DNA of 64,000 nucleotides from Paenibacillus sp. PK3_47 (GTDB lineage: Bacteria > Bacillota > Bacilli > Paenibacillales > Paenibacillaceae): the NCBI RefSeq assembly GCF_023520895.1, contig NZ_CP026029.1:1984001-2048000 (forward strand), read 5' to 3'. The position numbers and the translations under genes were made by a program. Of the stretch, positions 1 through 9,335 are shown piece by piece. Numbering within the stretch: the stretch's first letter is position 1; every line of letters starts with the position of its first letter. Below the pieces are notes generated by a model that worked only from the letters and a program-made list of their open reading frames with translations, was not told where the DNA came from and ran no database searches.

Positions 1-43
1 AGAAGATGGTGAAAATATGGCGAACAGTAATTCTTAAAGCTAT

Positions 44-82
44 AAATAAAAAAAACCGGCCATCCAAAAGGGATAGCCGTTC
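44..82 (-). terminator. Rho-independent terminator of the gajAB operon
   Basis: Just past the gajB stop, a stem of 53-65 with 71-81 (one wobble and a small bulge) is followed on the minus strand by a long T-run at 45-55. Confidence 0.75.
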
Positions 83-97
83 TTCAGAAACCTTCGT

Positions 98-2038
98 TTA
101 GTCTGCTCGTTTAAAACCATAAGATTCAAGTAATTCCCTGTCTTCTTTACTCAATACCGGCACACCCCAAACCAAAGAATACTTGGCCCTAGTATTTGCA
201 ACGTATCCTATACGTCCAGATTCAAGTTCTTTCTCGATCCACTTTTTCCAATGCCCACTCCCTGTATTTTTCAGACTAGAAACCACCATTACACTATCAA
301 AAGCTTGCCCTTTAACTGAATGAATGGTGTTGACTGAAATCAGATTTATTTTATCCGGTATGTTGTAAACAGTAATGTCTTGTTTGGCAGTACCTCTAGG
401 TGAGATCATCTTAGGTATTTCATAAAAACCTCTTTTCTCACTATCACAAATTTCTAAGTTTTGATATGCCTCTTGCACTATACTCAAGAAGTTATTATTG
501 AAGTTCTTGTACCACGTTGAATAATTGATACCATCAAATCTTACTAGATCAGAAACTGCAGAACATCCATTCAAAAAATCTTTGATAAAGATTCTCCATC
601 TATAAGCAGAATCAATAGAACTTGGACAATTATAATTTTTCCTTGTCGTTGCTCCTCCAAACCACCTATGCATATATCTACTTGCAAGCTCTAAAGCTAA
701 CATTCGTGATCTTGGTGTATTTTCAATCCAAAGTTGCAGAGCATCTAAGATTAAATGTTTACTTTCTCTAAAATTCGTTTCTAAGTCTAGTTTCATGTTT
801 TGTTGTCGGACTAAAATAGCCGAATTATTAAAGGGTATTTCTACTTCCTTAAGAAATTCTATATACTTTTGCTTCAAAGATGCAAGGTCGCGATATTCTA
901 AATAACAAACACTCTTTTCACCATATTTATCAATCTCCAAACCACGTATAGGTAATAAAACACCTAACAACTTGTTAGATGTGTTTACAATAGAATGGCA
1001 ACTTCTAAAGTTATCAGTTAAAAAATATTTCTCAAATACAGATAAATATTGTTTGGTGGTTACTGGATCTGCATCCTTAAATTCATATATTGATTGATTA
1101 AGATCCCCAACAAAATGAAGAAAAGTACCAGCATTCTTTAATTGATCAAGAATATTAATTTCAATCCATGAGAGATCCTGACATTCATCTACAATAATTA
1201 AAGGAAACCTCGCAGCCAGGAGTGCAGCTAAATGATCACTCTTCTTTAAAACTCTATATGCTATATAATTCATATCTTCGAAGTTGGCAAACCCATCCTC
1301 AAAAAAAGTTTTCTTTATTTTACCAATTTCATTCTTTATAAATTCAAAACTTAATAAATGTTTATTCCCTTTCTTATCGCGAAAGCTTTGGATAAATTCT
1401 TGCACCTCAGTTAACTGATAATAGTCTTTTAATGAAATTTTATAGTTCTCCGAATAATGAATTATGATGTCGTTAACTTTATGATCATAATAAATTTGAT
1501 TTGCGTATACATCTTGACCTGATGAAGTATAGTTTAAATAAGGAATCTTATATTTCTTTAACCAGTGGTTATCATAAACAGCCAAACTCTTATCAATCAG
1601 TCTATAAGAAGTGTCGCCTTCCCTATTTTTATGTTTTGAAAATTTATATCCGAAACTCTGCGCAATAAATCCATGTATGAATCCTGATAAGGTTCCTATA
1701 TAGTGAGGATACAACGAAGTTAATCCTGAAAAGATTTTCACTCGTTCTTTGATAGTATCAGTCGCCTCATTAGTAAATGTAAGCACCGCAATACCACTAT
1801 TAGTTGAATGCCATTTCCTGATCTCAAATGCAGCTTTCATTCCAACAACCTCGGTTTTGCCACTCCCTGCACAAGCCTCTAAAAAGATGTTTTCCTTGGC
1901 AGGTGAGAGAACATACTTTAGTTGCTGCTCTGTTTTTTCCCTCACTTTACTATCAATAAGTGAAATATAGGAATCCACGGCCTCTTTATTCAAACTCAAA
2001 GTATGTATTATTTCCTGCTCCATTTCTTCCTTGTTCAT
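98..2038 (-). CDS. gajB: Gabija-like GajB, UvrD/PcrA-family helicase
   Basis: Superfamily 1 helicase of about 646 aa, paired with a class 2 OLD nuclease. Visible motifs in order: Walker A ACAGSGKTE (about residues 55-63), motif Ib-like GTLSGFIHGF, motif II VDECQD, motif III GDLNQSIYEF, motif IV NFRS, motif V TIHSVKGQAFD and motif VI VANTRAK. In Gabija, GajB binds DNA and hydrolyses NTPs together with GajA to stop phage. The ATG at 2038 overlaps the gajA TGA as ATGA, which implies translational coupling; longer in-frame starts upstream would lie inside gajA. The gene ends at a strong terminator. It could also be called a generic UvrD-like helicase, but the OLD-UvrD pairing makes the Gabija assignment likely. 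Confidence 0.85.
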   Translation of the reverse strand: MNKEEMEQEIIHTLSLNKEAVDSYISLIDSKVREKTEQQLKYVLSPAKENIFLEACAGSGKTEVVGMKAAFEIRKWHSTNSGIAVLTFTNEATDTIKERVKIFSGLTSLYPHYIGTLSGFIHGFIAQSFGYKFSKHKNREGDTSYRLIDKSLAVYDNHWLKKYKIPYLNYTSSGQDVYANQIYYDHKVNDIIIHYSENYKISLKDYYQLTEVQEFIQSFRDKKGNKHLLSFEFIKNEIGKIKKTFFEDGFANFEDMNYIAYRVLKKSDHLAALLAARFPLIIVDECQDLSWIEINILDQLKNAGTFLHFVGDLNQSIYEFKDADPVTTKQYLSVFEKYFLTDNFRSCHSIVNTSNKLLGVLLPIRGLEIDKYGEKSVCYLEYRDLASLKQKYIEFLKEVEIPFNNSAILVRQQNMKLDLETNFRESKHLILDALQLWIENTPRSRMLALELASRYMHRWFGGATTRKNYNCPSSIDSAYRWRIFIKDFLNGCSAVSDLVRFDGINYSTWYKNFNNNFLSIVQEAYQNLEICDSEKRGFYEIPKMISPRGTAKQDITVYNIPDKINLISVNTIHSVKGQAFDSVMVVSSLKNTGSGHWKKWIEKELESGRIGYVANTRAKYSLVWGVPVLSKEDRELLESYGFKRAD

Positions 2039-4020
2039 GCTACACCACCACTGCATGACCATATTATTGACTTCTTAATATAATCAGGAATATTAATAAT
2101 TTTGCTTATATTCAAGTAAATATCATTAACGTTTGATTTTGTAGCATCAACTTTATCCAGTTGCTCTCTTATTTGTGACTCCAAATAGTCTGTTAATTTC
2201 TGTGCGTAGATCCCTTTTCCGACCTCATCAGTATCAATATGCTTAAAAATAAATTCAGTATCCTCTCTTAGCTCATGTTCATTATCGTACTTATTATTTT
2301 TTAAGGATATTGAAGAGCAACGCTGCTTTACTTTCCCCTCAGTAGGCCATATTTCGCCAATTACTTTTGCCATTAAATTCGTGTTTCTATTTATCGCTAA
2401 ATCGTATTCAAATGTCTTTAACGGAGAAGAAAATAACCGCCCCCATTCACTCTTATTAATATCATCCATTAATTGAAGTGCACTATTCGCTCCAGCAGGA
2501 AATTCACTTGGTAAAGGAAATATATCTTGAAGTTTAGTTAAAGGCTCGTCATCTTTATCTGTTTTCAATTCGCCATTTTTATCATACACAAGTACTTCTA
2601 GTTTTGGCGGATCATTATCCGTAATTCCTGAACATAAAATTGGTAAATGTATATCACCAGTGCTACCATCACAATTCGAAAAGAATTTCATGAAATGTTT
2701 AAAGTTAATTCCATTGATATTTATCGTAGACACGCCAGCTTCCTCTAGAGATGTTGGTAGTAATGTATCAAAATTATCGAGCGCCGTTTTGTTATATTCA
2801 GCTAGTACTATCTTTGCTAATGTTGGTATTAGCATAGCCTCGCTAATACCCTCCACAAGAATTATACCTTTTGAAAATAGCAGTGCAGATTTAGTTACAT
2901 CTAGCCACCTGTTAATATAGTTTTTGCTTTCTCCTAGATCGATTTCTTTTAACGGAATTGCACTAACCCTCTCTTCCTTCTGTGATATATGAATTAAATT
3001 ATTTATGTCTATAGAAGAAGCAAGTACTGGAGAATGAGTTGTAATAACGACCTGTAGATTTTCCGAGTTTCGGGTTATGTCTTCTAAATACTTTATGAAT
3101 TTGACTTGAAGCTGAGGATGCAAATGAGCTTCTGGCTCCTCAATTAATAATACAGTCATCATGTTATTGTCTTTTAATAGCTCAAGCTCTGCAAATACGG
3201 TAGCTATATATAAAAAGTTATTATATCCTAAGCTATTAACAGCTATATCCCTAAATTTATCGGAGTCATTCTGCTTTATACCAGGAAAAAACACCATTTT
3301 TATACTCTCTACAATTTTGTTAAAAGATGTATCCGCAAATTGAAGATTTATACTCTGACCAAGTCTTTGCCCCAAGGTCTCCTCGAGCTTGTTATTAATA
3401 TTGATTTTTGCTTTTTCAATTTCATTATATTTATTCTCAACATTACTCGTTATTTGAGAATTAAAATCAGTTACGTTCTTCACAAGTGAATCTTTATTAT
3501 CACCGTATTGTTTTTTTAGTAACTGGGCTAATCTCGATCTCTTTCCATTAACCAATTTCTCCTCTGCGTCACGAAGAGGCGGGAGATAAATACAATCAAT
3601 ACAATCAAAGGTCTCGTCTTCAAAAATGCTTGATTTTGAAGTTCCTCCCCAAACTTCTTTTTTATAATACCCTTTTCTATTAGGATTCGAATTAATCTCT
3701 AAATGTAATTGTGCATTGTAGTCGGCATCACACCAACTTAAAAATGTAACCTGTTCATTTGGACTCAAGGACTCGAGTGTAAGATCTATTCTAATTTCCG
3801 GAGCAATATATTGCTTGTCCAATGATATATAGAAATCATCTTCATCTATATTCATATATGAAAACTCGTTCTCTCGCAGAACAAGTCTAAGGGCATTAAC
3901 AATTGTAGTCTTGCCCGAACCATTTTCTCCAACTAGCACATTGAGTCCTTTGTTTAGTCTTATTTCAGATCTATCTTTAGCATTCTTATATCCTGAAATA
4001 TAAAACTTAGATATATGCAC
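2035..4020 (-). CDS. gajA: Gabija-like GajA, class 2 OLD ATPase/TOPRIM endonuclease
   Basis: Predicted ATP-dependent nuclease of the OLD family, 661 aa. The N-terminal ABC-type ATPase has Walker A GENGSGKT (31-38), a Walker B region LLIEEPEAHLHP (291-302) and an H-loop TTHS (327-330). A TOPRIM domain follows, with the acidic residue in ILVEG (E390) and a D-x-D in TDND (468-470). GajA normally nicks phage DNA and is inhibited by nucleotides. Translation starts at GTG 4020 behind an AAGGGTGGG ribosome site. It sits first in a two-gene operon with gajB. Other OLD-helicase pairs exist, and the 661-aa length is longer than the roughly 580 aa I recall for the founding GajA. Confidence 0.85.
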   Translation of the reverse strand: MHISKFYISGYKNAKDRSEIRLNKGLNVLVGENGSGKTTIVNALRLVLRENEFSYMNIDEDDFYISLDKQYIAPEIRIDLTLESLSPNEQVTFLSWCDADYNAQLHLEINSNPNRKGYYKKEVWGGTSKSSIFEDETFDCIDCIYLPPLRDAEEKLVNGKRSRLAQLLKKQYGDNKDSLVKNVTDFNSQITSNVENKYNEIEKAKININNKLEETLGQRLGQSINLQFADTSFNKIVESIKMVFFPGIKQNDSDKFRDIAVNSLGYNNFLYIATVFAELELLKDNNMMTVLLIEEPEAHLHPQLQVKFIKYLEDITRNSENLQVVITTHSPVLASSIDINNLIHISQKEERVSAIPLKEIDLGESKNYINRWLDVTKSALLFSKGIILVEGISEAMLIPTLAKIVLAEYNKTALDNFDTLLPTSLEEAGVSTININGINFKHFMKFFSNCDGSTGDIHLPILCSGITDNDPPKLEVLVYDKNGELKTDKDDEPLTKLQDIFPLPSEFPAGANSALQLMDDINKSEWGRLFSSPLKTFEYDLAINRNTNLMAKVIGEIWPTEGKVKQRCSSISLKNNKYDNEHELREDTEFIFKHIDTDEVGKGIYAQKLTDYLESQIREQLDKVDATKSNVNDIYLNISKIINIPDYIKKSIIWSCSGGVA

Positions 4021-4066
4021 CTATGTCCCACCCTTCTTTTCTCAACAACAAGTTCCTATTATTAAC

Positions 4067-4072
4067 ATTATA
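4067..4072 (-). promoter_or_regulatory. Candidate -10 box (TATAAT) for gajAB
   Basis: A perfect TATAAT on the minus strand, about 50 bp upstream of the gajA GTG and downstream of the tns terminator. A clear -35 is not seen at 17 bp. A short palindrome (AGAG..CTCT around 4083-4098) overlaps the spacer and could be an operator. Confidence 0.45.
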
Positions 4073-4231
4073 CGACAAAAAAAGAGAATTCCCTCTTGAT
4101 ACAACAATAAAACTAAGATTAAAGAAAGAAACAACTGAATTGGATAAAATAAGAACCTGCTCTTCATATAGTGCGTAGAGAGTATTTCTACTGAAGAATA
4201 TAACGGGGAGGCTAATGGAGTAAATATCCAG

Positions 4232-4277
4232 TAAAAAGAGACTGAATGCAATCAAAGTAAACTGCATTCAGTCTCTC
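4232..4277 (-). terminator. Terminator of the tns operon
   Basis: Perfect 14-bp inverted repeat (4237-4250 with 4263-4276) followed by TTTTT on the minus strand. It separates the transposition genes from the gaj cargo. The 200 bp between it and gajA hold only the gaj promoter region; short ORFs there have no support. Confidence 0.9.
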
Positions 4278-4295
4278 AACATATTGAGGTAGGTT

Positions 4296-5714
4296 TCATT
4301 TTAAATTGCTATCTTTGATATTCCCTCGGAAACATTGATTATTTATATCTATTTCATTTATTATGTCCTTCTTTAATTTATCCGCATACGTCTTTCTTAA
4401 CCCAGCAATTCGGGCGACTTCCCAAGGTTGCACGGCTGCTCTTTCCTTAGTTAATTCCTTTACCGTTTTCTTAATTCTTCTTTTCTGAAAATGTTCTACA
4501 GACTCCACTACTTCATCTAGTGCTTTCTTGGATTCTGGTAATTTATCTATAGCTCTTACAAGTAGAGATTGAATTCTAAGACGCCTTCCAATTTCTGTTT
4601 TTGTTACTCGTATTGTATCCTCATCAATAAAAATTTGTTCAGCAATCAAACGGATACTCTCAGCAATTTCTGAATCACGTTGTTTCCAATCAACCCTAAT
4701 ATTAATATGACCATCTCCTAAGGTAGGTAACGGCCTGCTAATATTTTTATCATTCTTTTTTTCAATGATGTTGTTCTTAGAAAGATAGTCAAACATGGAG
4801 TCCACTGTCTCTCCTAAAAATCCTAGAATCAAAATATGTCTTAATGGATGACACGTCACTCTTGGTGAACGGAGTACTTTATGAAACCATGTATACTCAT
4901 CACCTACAATAACTTTGCAGTTCAAACTACTTAAAAAGCTTTCACTGTAGAATTGATTAAATTTTGAAATTAATTCAATCCATCTGATTCTCTCTGATTT
5001 AGTTATTAAGTCTTTTTCCTTAAGTTTCATTATGTAATATTGCCTCAATCGCTCTAACCCAACTGAACTCACTTTGCTCTTTAATAAATAATACGATTGT
5101 TCTGCAATAAACTGATTATGGTCTGAGTTCAATAACTCAACGGCACTCTTCTGAAAATAATGATCATTAGTAAGATAACTGCTCAAAGTCACCATTGCAT
5201 GCTTATGTCTTTGATTAGTTTCTACATTAGAAAGTTGTAAATGGCACCCATGCTTAAAACATATAGAGATGCTATCTGCTTGGTGAGACCTATGCCAATA
5301 TGCCTCCCCATATATTTTTTCATCATCAATTACGCAGCTGGAGCAAAATTTTAGAACTTTCGCTTTTTTCATTTCACTCGCTGTTATACCAAGTAACATA
5401 TAGACAGAAGTTCCGTTGCCGTACATCATAATATCTTTTAATTTTTCATATCTTTCAATCGGAATAAACTTCGCATAGTAAGGAAGGAATGTATTATCTT
5501 CTATAAACTCAGATGGAGTGTACGTATTAGGACGGGGTAATCTTTCACATAGATGCTGCAGATGTGTAGGAAATAACTTTGTTGCACAAATATTCGTAGA
5601 ACCAAACATTTCTAACATTGATATTTTCGGGTTCTCATTCCCTGATATCCAGTGATAGCGTGCCATCACACTATAAAAGAGTTCATCATCATATGTAGTT
5701 GGAAAAAATATCAT
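4296..5714 (-). CDS. Second TniQ-family target-selection protein
   Basis: TniQ/TnsD-family protein of 472 aa, shorter than its neighbour TnsD. The N-terminus [19 protein letters not shown] matches the TniQ start. A zinc-binding module (CSSC ... YWHRSHQ ... CFKHGC, about residues 125-160) is conserved. The C-terminal half has predicted helix-turn-helix character ([10 protein letters not shown]) and a basic tail. TniQ proteins recognise the target site and recruit TnsC. Two TniQ genes in one operon usually mean two targeting modes. The ATG at 5714 follows GGAGTGAGGGG; a GTG at 5723 is possible. The gene lies 73 bp after tnsD and the tns terminator follows it. Confidence 0.85.
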   Translation of the reverse strand: MIFFPTTYDDELFYSVMARYHWISGNENPKISMLEMFGSTNICATKLFPTHLQHLCERLPRPNTYTPSEFIEDNTFLPYYAKFIPIERYEKLKDIMMYGNGTSVYMLLGITASEMKKAKVLKFCSSCVIDDEKIYGEAYWHRSHQADSISICFKHGCHLQLSNVETNQRHKHAMVTLSSYLTNDHYFQKSAVELLNSDHNQFIAEQSYYLLKSKVSSVGLERLRQYYIMKLKEKDLITKSERIRWIELISKFNQFYSESFLSSLNCKVIVGDEYTWFHKVLRSPRVTCHPLRHILILGFLGETVDSMFDYLSKNNIIEKKNDKNISRPLPTLGDGHINIRVDWKQRDSEIAESIRLIAEQIFIDEDTIRVTKTEIGRRLRIQSLLVRAIDKLPESKKALDEVVESVEHFQKRRIKKTVKELTKERAAVQPWEVARIAGLRKTYADKLKKDIINEIDINNQCFRGNIKDSNLK

Positions 5715-5787
5715 ACCCCTCACTCCACCTAAGTAGTATTGGTAGTATCTATTCTTTCCATTTACAACTTTTTAAAACTCTTAATTT

Positions 5788-7590
5788 TTATTGTATTAGA
5801 GCGTTTCTCTCTTCTAGAAATCTAATTATCTCTTTTTCTATTTCAATATTCTCTTCAGCATCCACTTGATAAAAGGCAGCCGTAGCAGATTTAAATAGAT
5901 AAATGTTCATTGATGTAATGCCACGACTAACTAATTTTCTATAAAATCTCGGTATGCTTCTGATTAGGAAGTCTTTTCTGGACTCAATATACTGTTCTAT
6001 CTCTTGATAACTTAATGGAAGTAATGGAGCCCTGTAAGTTTTTAGTCTATTACGGTCAGTAGTCTCCAAAAGATTACACACTGTTTGTTTTGTAATTCGA
6101 AAAGGGTAGTTCGGATCAATATCTTTAGCAACATTCTTGATTTTAATTAAAAGTTCTTTGTCTAATTGAGCAAAATCTATTTTTCGTGCTTTTTTATTAA
6201 TTTCTGGTAATCTCGCTTGTAACCATTCTCTATCATGTTTTATTAACCATTCGTACACAGCTATATTTTCATTTCGTATTTTTTTACGATTTTCCAAACC
6301 TTTTTTTAAAATGCTAACCATCTTATCTCGTGTATCATTTAGTCTTGCAATGTCTTTTTCTTTATTTCTTTCTTGAGGTCTCAAATTACCTATTTCGATT
6401 TCAGGTATTAAATTATTATCTTTATAAGTTGTAATTTTGTAATCTATACCGTTAGAGCCTCTAAACATAGTGGAGCAACCACATTTATGACAGGAATATT
6501 TCAACCTATAAACATCGGCACTATAGCCAATTTTCCTTACACATTTTCTTATTAGTGGTATATTATAGTTTTTACAGCGATTATTTTTACAAGCCCATGG
6601 TCCATTCCCATAAAATATTGGAGAGGAGATCCCCTCCCTATCAAGAAAAATTATTTCTAATGAACTAGCAAAAAAGCGGATAAGAAGTAAATAAAATGAT
6701 ATGAAATTTGATAAAGATTCTCGTTTAAACAACTGTGCAAAGAAATAGGTGGTTGAAATTTCATCTACTGAAATATTCACCTTCTCAAGGGTATTAGCAG
6801 AGTAATAATCTATAAAATCAGCAATCATTTTTTTCTTATAAAAGTTATTTTTTAAACCAATATACCTTCCCTTATATAAAAATTCTATTAATTGATGGTA
6901 TAGAACATCAACACTTACCTCCATATACCGTTCTCTTAGTAAGACTAAATCATTGAACAGTTGATACTGAAACCTCACTATTTCATCAGCATCATTTACC
7001 TTAACTACTTTCAATGCACTCCCGCAGTCACAATATTTAGTTTTCAAAAGCACTCCTGAACTTGCATTTGCATAGTCCTCTCTACATTCAGGGCATTCTG
7101 TCACTAACAATACATTATGTTTCGGACATGATTTAAGAAAATCAACTTGATGGCCTCTATGTACATATAATTCACCATATATCTCTTCGTCTTCAGAAAC
7201 GCATAGAGGGCAGTATTTTATTTCTTTAGACAACACTGATTGAGTTGTACTTTGAGAAAAACCATCAAATACATTTTGGTTATAACTTTCACCGCTAATG
7301 ATTTTTAGAGTTCTGTTAATACGCTCAGGCATATAAAAAACCTGATAAAGACCGTACCATGTATGCTGATATAGAAGTGAATCTTTGGAAAAGGTATTGC
7401 CTATAGGCAGCTTATCTATTAGATAATTAAGTTTCCTTGGGAATACTGTTTGTTTATATGAATTTATACCAAAAAGCTCGAATTTACTTTCAGAAAAATC
7501 TGCATTAGCTGAACGTAAATGATATCTGAATATAATGCTCCGAAAGTCTTCATCAGGAAAAGGTTCTGGAAACATAAGAATACGTTTCAT
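5788..7590 (-). CDS. tnsD: TnsD/TniQ target-site protein
   Basis: TniQ-family protein of about 600 aa, in the size range of TnsD proteins that bind a fixed attachment site. The N-terminus FPEPFPDEDFRSIIFRYH is the TniQ signature. A first zinc module CPLC ... VHRGHQ ... CPKH lies at about 128-160. CxxC pairs (CPEC, CDCG) follow, then a second cysteine cluster near residues 338-375 (CKNNRC ... CHKCGC). The C-terminal region is basic and helical. The ATG at 7590 overlaps the tnsC stop as TGATG, so the two are translationally coupled. By analogy with Tn7 it would bind the end of glmS, but the second right end at 13817 leaves its real target open. Confidence 0.88.
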   Translation of the reverse strand: MKRILMFPEPFPDEDFRSIIFRYHLRSANADFSESKFELFGINSYKQTVFPRKLNYLIDKLPIGNTFSKDSLLYQHTWYGLYQVFYMPERINRTLKIISGESYNQNVFDGFSQSTTQSVLSKEIKYCPLCVSEDEEIYGELYVHRGHQVDFLKSCPKHNVLLVTECPECREDYANASSGVLLKTKYCDCGSALKVVKVNDADEIVRFQYQLFNDLVLLRERYMEVSVDVLYHQLIEFLYKGRYIGLKNNFYKKKMIADFIDYYSANTLEKVNISVDEISTTYFFAQLFKRESLSNFISFYLLLIRFFASSLEIIFLDREGISSPIFYGNGPWACKNNRCKNYNIPLIRKCVRKIGYSADVYRLKYSCHKCGCSTMFRGSNGIDYKITTYKDNNLIPEIEIGNLRPQERNKEKDIARLNDTRDKMVSILKKGLENRKKIRNENIAVYEWLIKHDREWLQARLPEINKKARKIDFAQLDKELLIKIKNVAKDIDPNYPFRITKQTVCNLLETTDRNRLKTYRAPLLPLSYQEIEQYIESRKDFLIRSIPRFYRKLVSRGITSMNIYLFKSATAAFYQVDAEENIEIEKEIIRFLEERNALIQ

Positions 7591-9335
7591 CAAATCCTTC
7601 CTCTCAGGGCGAAATCATTTAATTCGTCACAACCTCTGACAAGTCCACGCTCTTCAAGTGATTCTTCAGTAGTCATTCCTCGTTGATGACCAACCTTGAC
7701 CACAAAACGAATATCCTTCTCCTCAAGGGCCGGCTTACGCCTATTTCGCAACTTTTTTTGTTGCGGCAGGCTTTCAGCAGAATCATTCCCCCCCTCTTTT
7801 TGGTCAGTTATCTTTATGTCTAAAGCTAATCGAGCTAATTCAGCAAACATATTATCAATATCACCTTTACCATCACTTGCATCACAGACCTGATTAGCAA
7901 GAGTCTCCGCTATACTCCTTGATTTAACAATATGAAATGCGAAAGATGTTAATTGCTCCAGCAACTCATTTTTATTCCTCTGTTGCAGAGCTCTTTGCTG
8001 TTGTTCAGCTAGATTTCCATGAACCTTTATTCGATGACTTGCTTCCTGAATGTAACCTCTTAAGGGAAGCCAATCAGGTTGGATATCTTCTAATTGGTTA
8101 TACCCTTCGGCATCTCCACTCCGTATCTTCTGGAAAATAGGCTGTAGTAGTCTCAAGCTTCTTCCTGCAACCTCATTTATGAGATTAACTGTGATTGACT
8201 CTGTCCCCCCACTTACAATTGCCCTAGACTGAACATGCATAAAAAGCTTAACGGCAATATCCGGAATCCCCATACTGTGATAATACATAGTATCCAAAAT
8301 CTCTTCAGTCATTTTCGTAAATGTCTTTGTGTATTGACTATCCCATAAGTTATGAATAAATTCTCCCCACTCCCAACTCTCTTTTAACATGTATCCTGTT
8401 ATGTTCTCAGAAAATTCGTCCGGTATACCGCGGCGGGTATTTGCCAATGAATTATTAAATAAATACAAGGCTTTATATGAGCCAATTAAAACCGTTGGAA
8501 TACCTATTGTATTAACTAATTCAGTGATGAAATCAATCATGTCCTCTTCACCACCGGAATAAGCTTTTTGAATTTTTTGTATTTCATCTATGACGAGTAC
8601 ACCAAGATTAATCTGAGTAGCGACTTTTATCATTCTTCTAGCATGTGAATCTAATCTTCCTTTTTTTTCACCGAATTTTTCGTAGAAATCTGTCCCCAAT
8701 AGCCGATCTACTTCGTAATAAAAGTTTTTACATAAAGCACCGACCGATTTATTAAAGGGACACTCAATTTTCAACCACACAATTTGTGTGTACGGTAACT
8801 TCCGACCATTGTATTCAGAATGATGTATAACTTGAGGAAATAGTTGTGTTAACATTCTTTCATATACTTTTGATTTTCCCGATCCACTGATTGCAATTTC
8901 CACATGACTTTGAGCTGTTTGCACATTCCCTGCTAAATTTGCACCATTTTCATCTATTCCAGCCTTGAAAATATTGTCCCATCCTAATGCAAACTGCCTA
9001 TTATACATAGCGTGCATCGGGTTTCTAGATTGATATCCTATTTTAATCATAGTGTATAAGTTTCTATACTTATCATAGTGTGCAGGATATGGGAGCCAAA
9101 AGCTTGGTTTTATTTGTTGGACAAATTCTAATCTATCCTCAATGCTTAATAATTCGTAGTCTTCAATTATAGGAGGTACAGAATGTAGTGCATCAATAAA
9201 TTCTTCCTCGTTTAATCGGTTTGGTATTGCCTCAATAAACGGGTTACCCTGATTTTGAGGAAGAATCTGAGTAATGTAGTTAGCCATACAATGAGTGCCT
9301 TTTAAGTTAGTATATTCTTCATTCATCAAGGTCAC
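7590..9335 (-). CDS. tnsC: TnsC, AAA+ transposition regulator
   Basis: ATPase of 581 aa that links target-selection proteins to the transposase. It has a P-loop ISGSGKSK (about 149-156, with alanine in place of the first glycine of GxxxxGKS), Walker B LGVLVIDEIQ (244-253) and a sensor-type segment IGIPTVLIGSYKA. The C-terminal third (about residue 450 onward) is charged and probably flexible, fitting a role in contacting TnsA/TnsB. The GTG at 9335 has AGGAGGG seven bases upstream and is preferred over the ATG at 9326. It overlaps the end of tnsB by 17 bp and the start of tnsD by one base. Confidence 0.92.
   Translation of the reverse strand: MTLMNEEYTNLKGTHCMANYITQILPQNQGNPFIEAIPNRLNEEEFIDALHSVPPIIEDYELLSIEDRLEFVQQIKPSFWLPYPAHYDKYRNLYTMIKIGYQSRNPMHAMYNRQFALGWDNIFKAGIDENGANLAGNVQTAQSHVEIAISGSGKSKVYERMLTQLFPQVIHHSEYNGRKLPYTQIVWLKIECPFNKSVGALCKNFYYEVDRLLGTDFYEKFGEKKGRLDSHARRMIKVATQINLGVLVIDEIQKIQKAYSGGEEDMIDFITELVNTIGIPTVLIGSYKALYLFNNSLANTRRGIPDEFSENITGYMLKESWEWGEFIHNLWDSQYTKTFTKMTEEILDTMYYHSMGIPDIAVKLFMHVQSRAIVSGGTESITVNLINEVAGRSLRLLQPIFQKIRSGDAEGYNQLEDIQPDWLPLRGYIQEASHRIKVHGNLAEQQQRALQQRNKNELLEQLTSFAFHIVKSRSIAETLANQVCDASDGKGDIDNMFAELARLALDIKITDQKEGGNDSAESLPQQKKLRNRRKPALEEKDIRFVVKVGHQRGMTTEESLEERGLVRGCDELNDFALRGRI

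Noticed and set aside
4007..4267. Short ORFs between the tns terminator and gajA
   Set aside because: AT-rich promoter region; they overlap the gaj -10 box and terminator and lack start signals.
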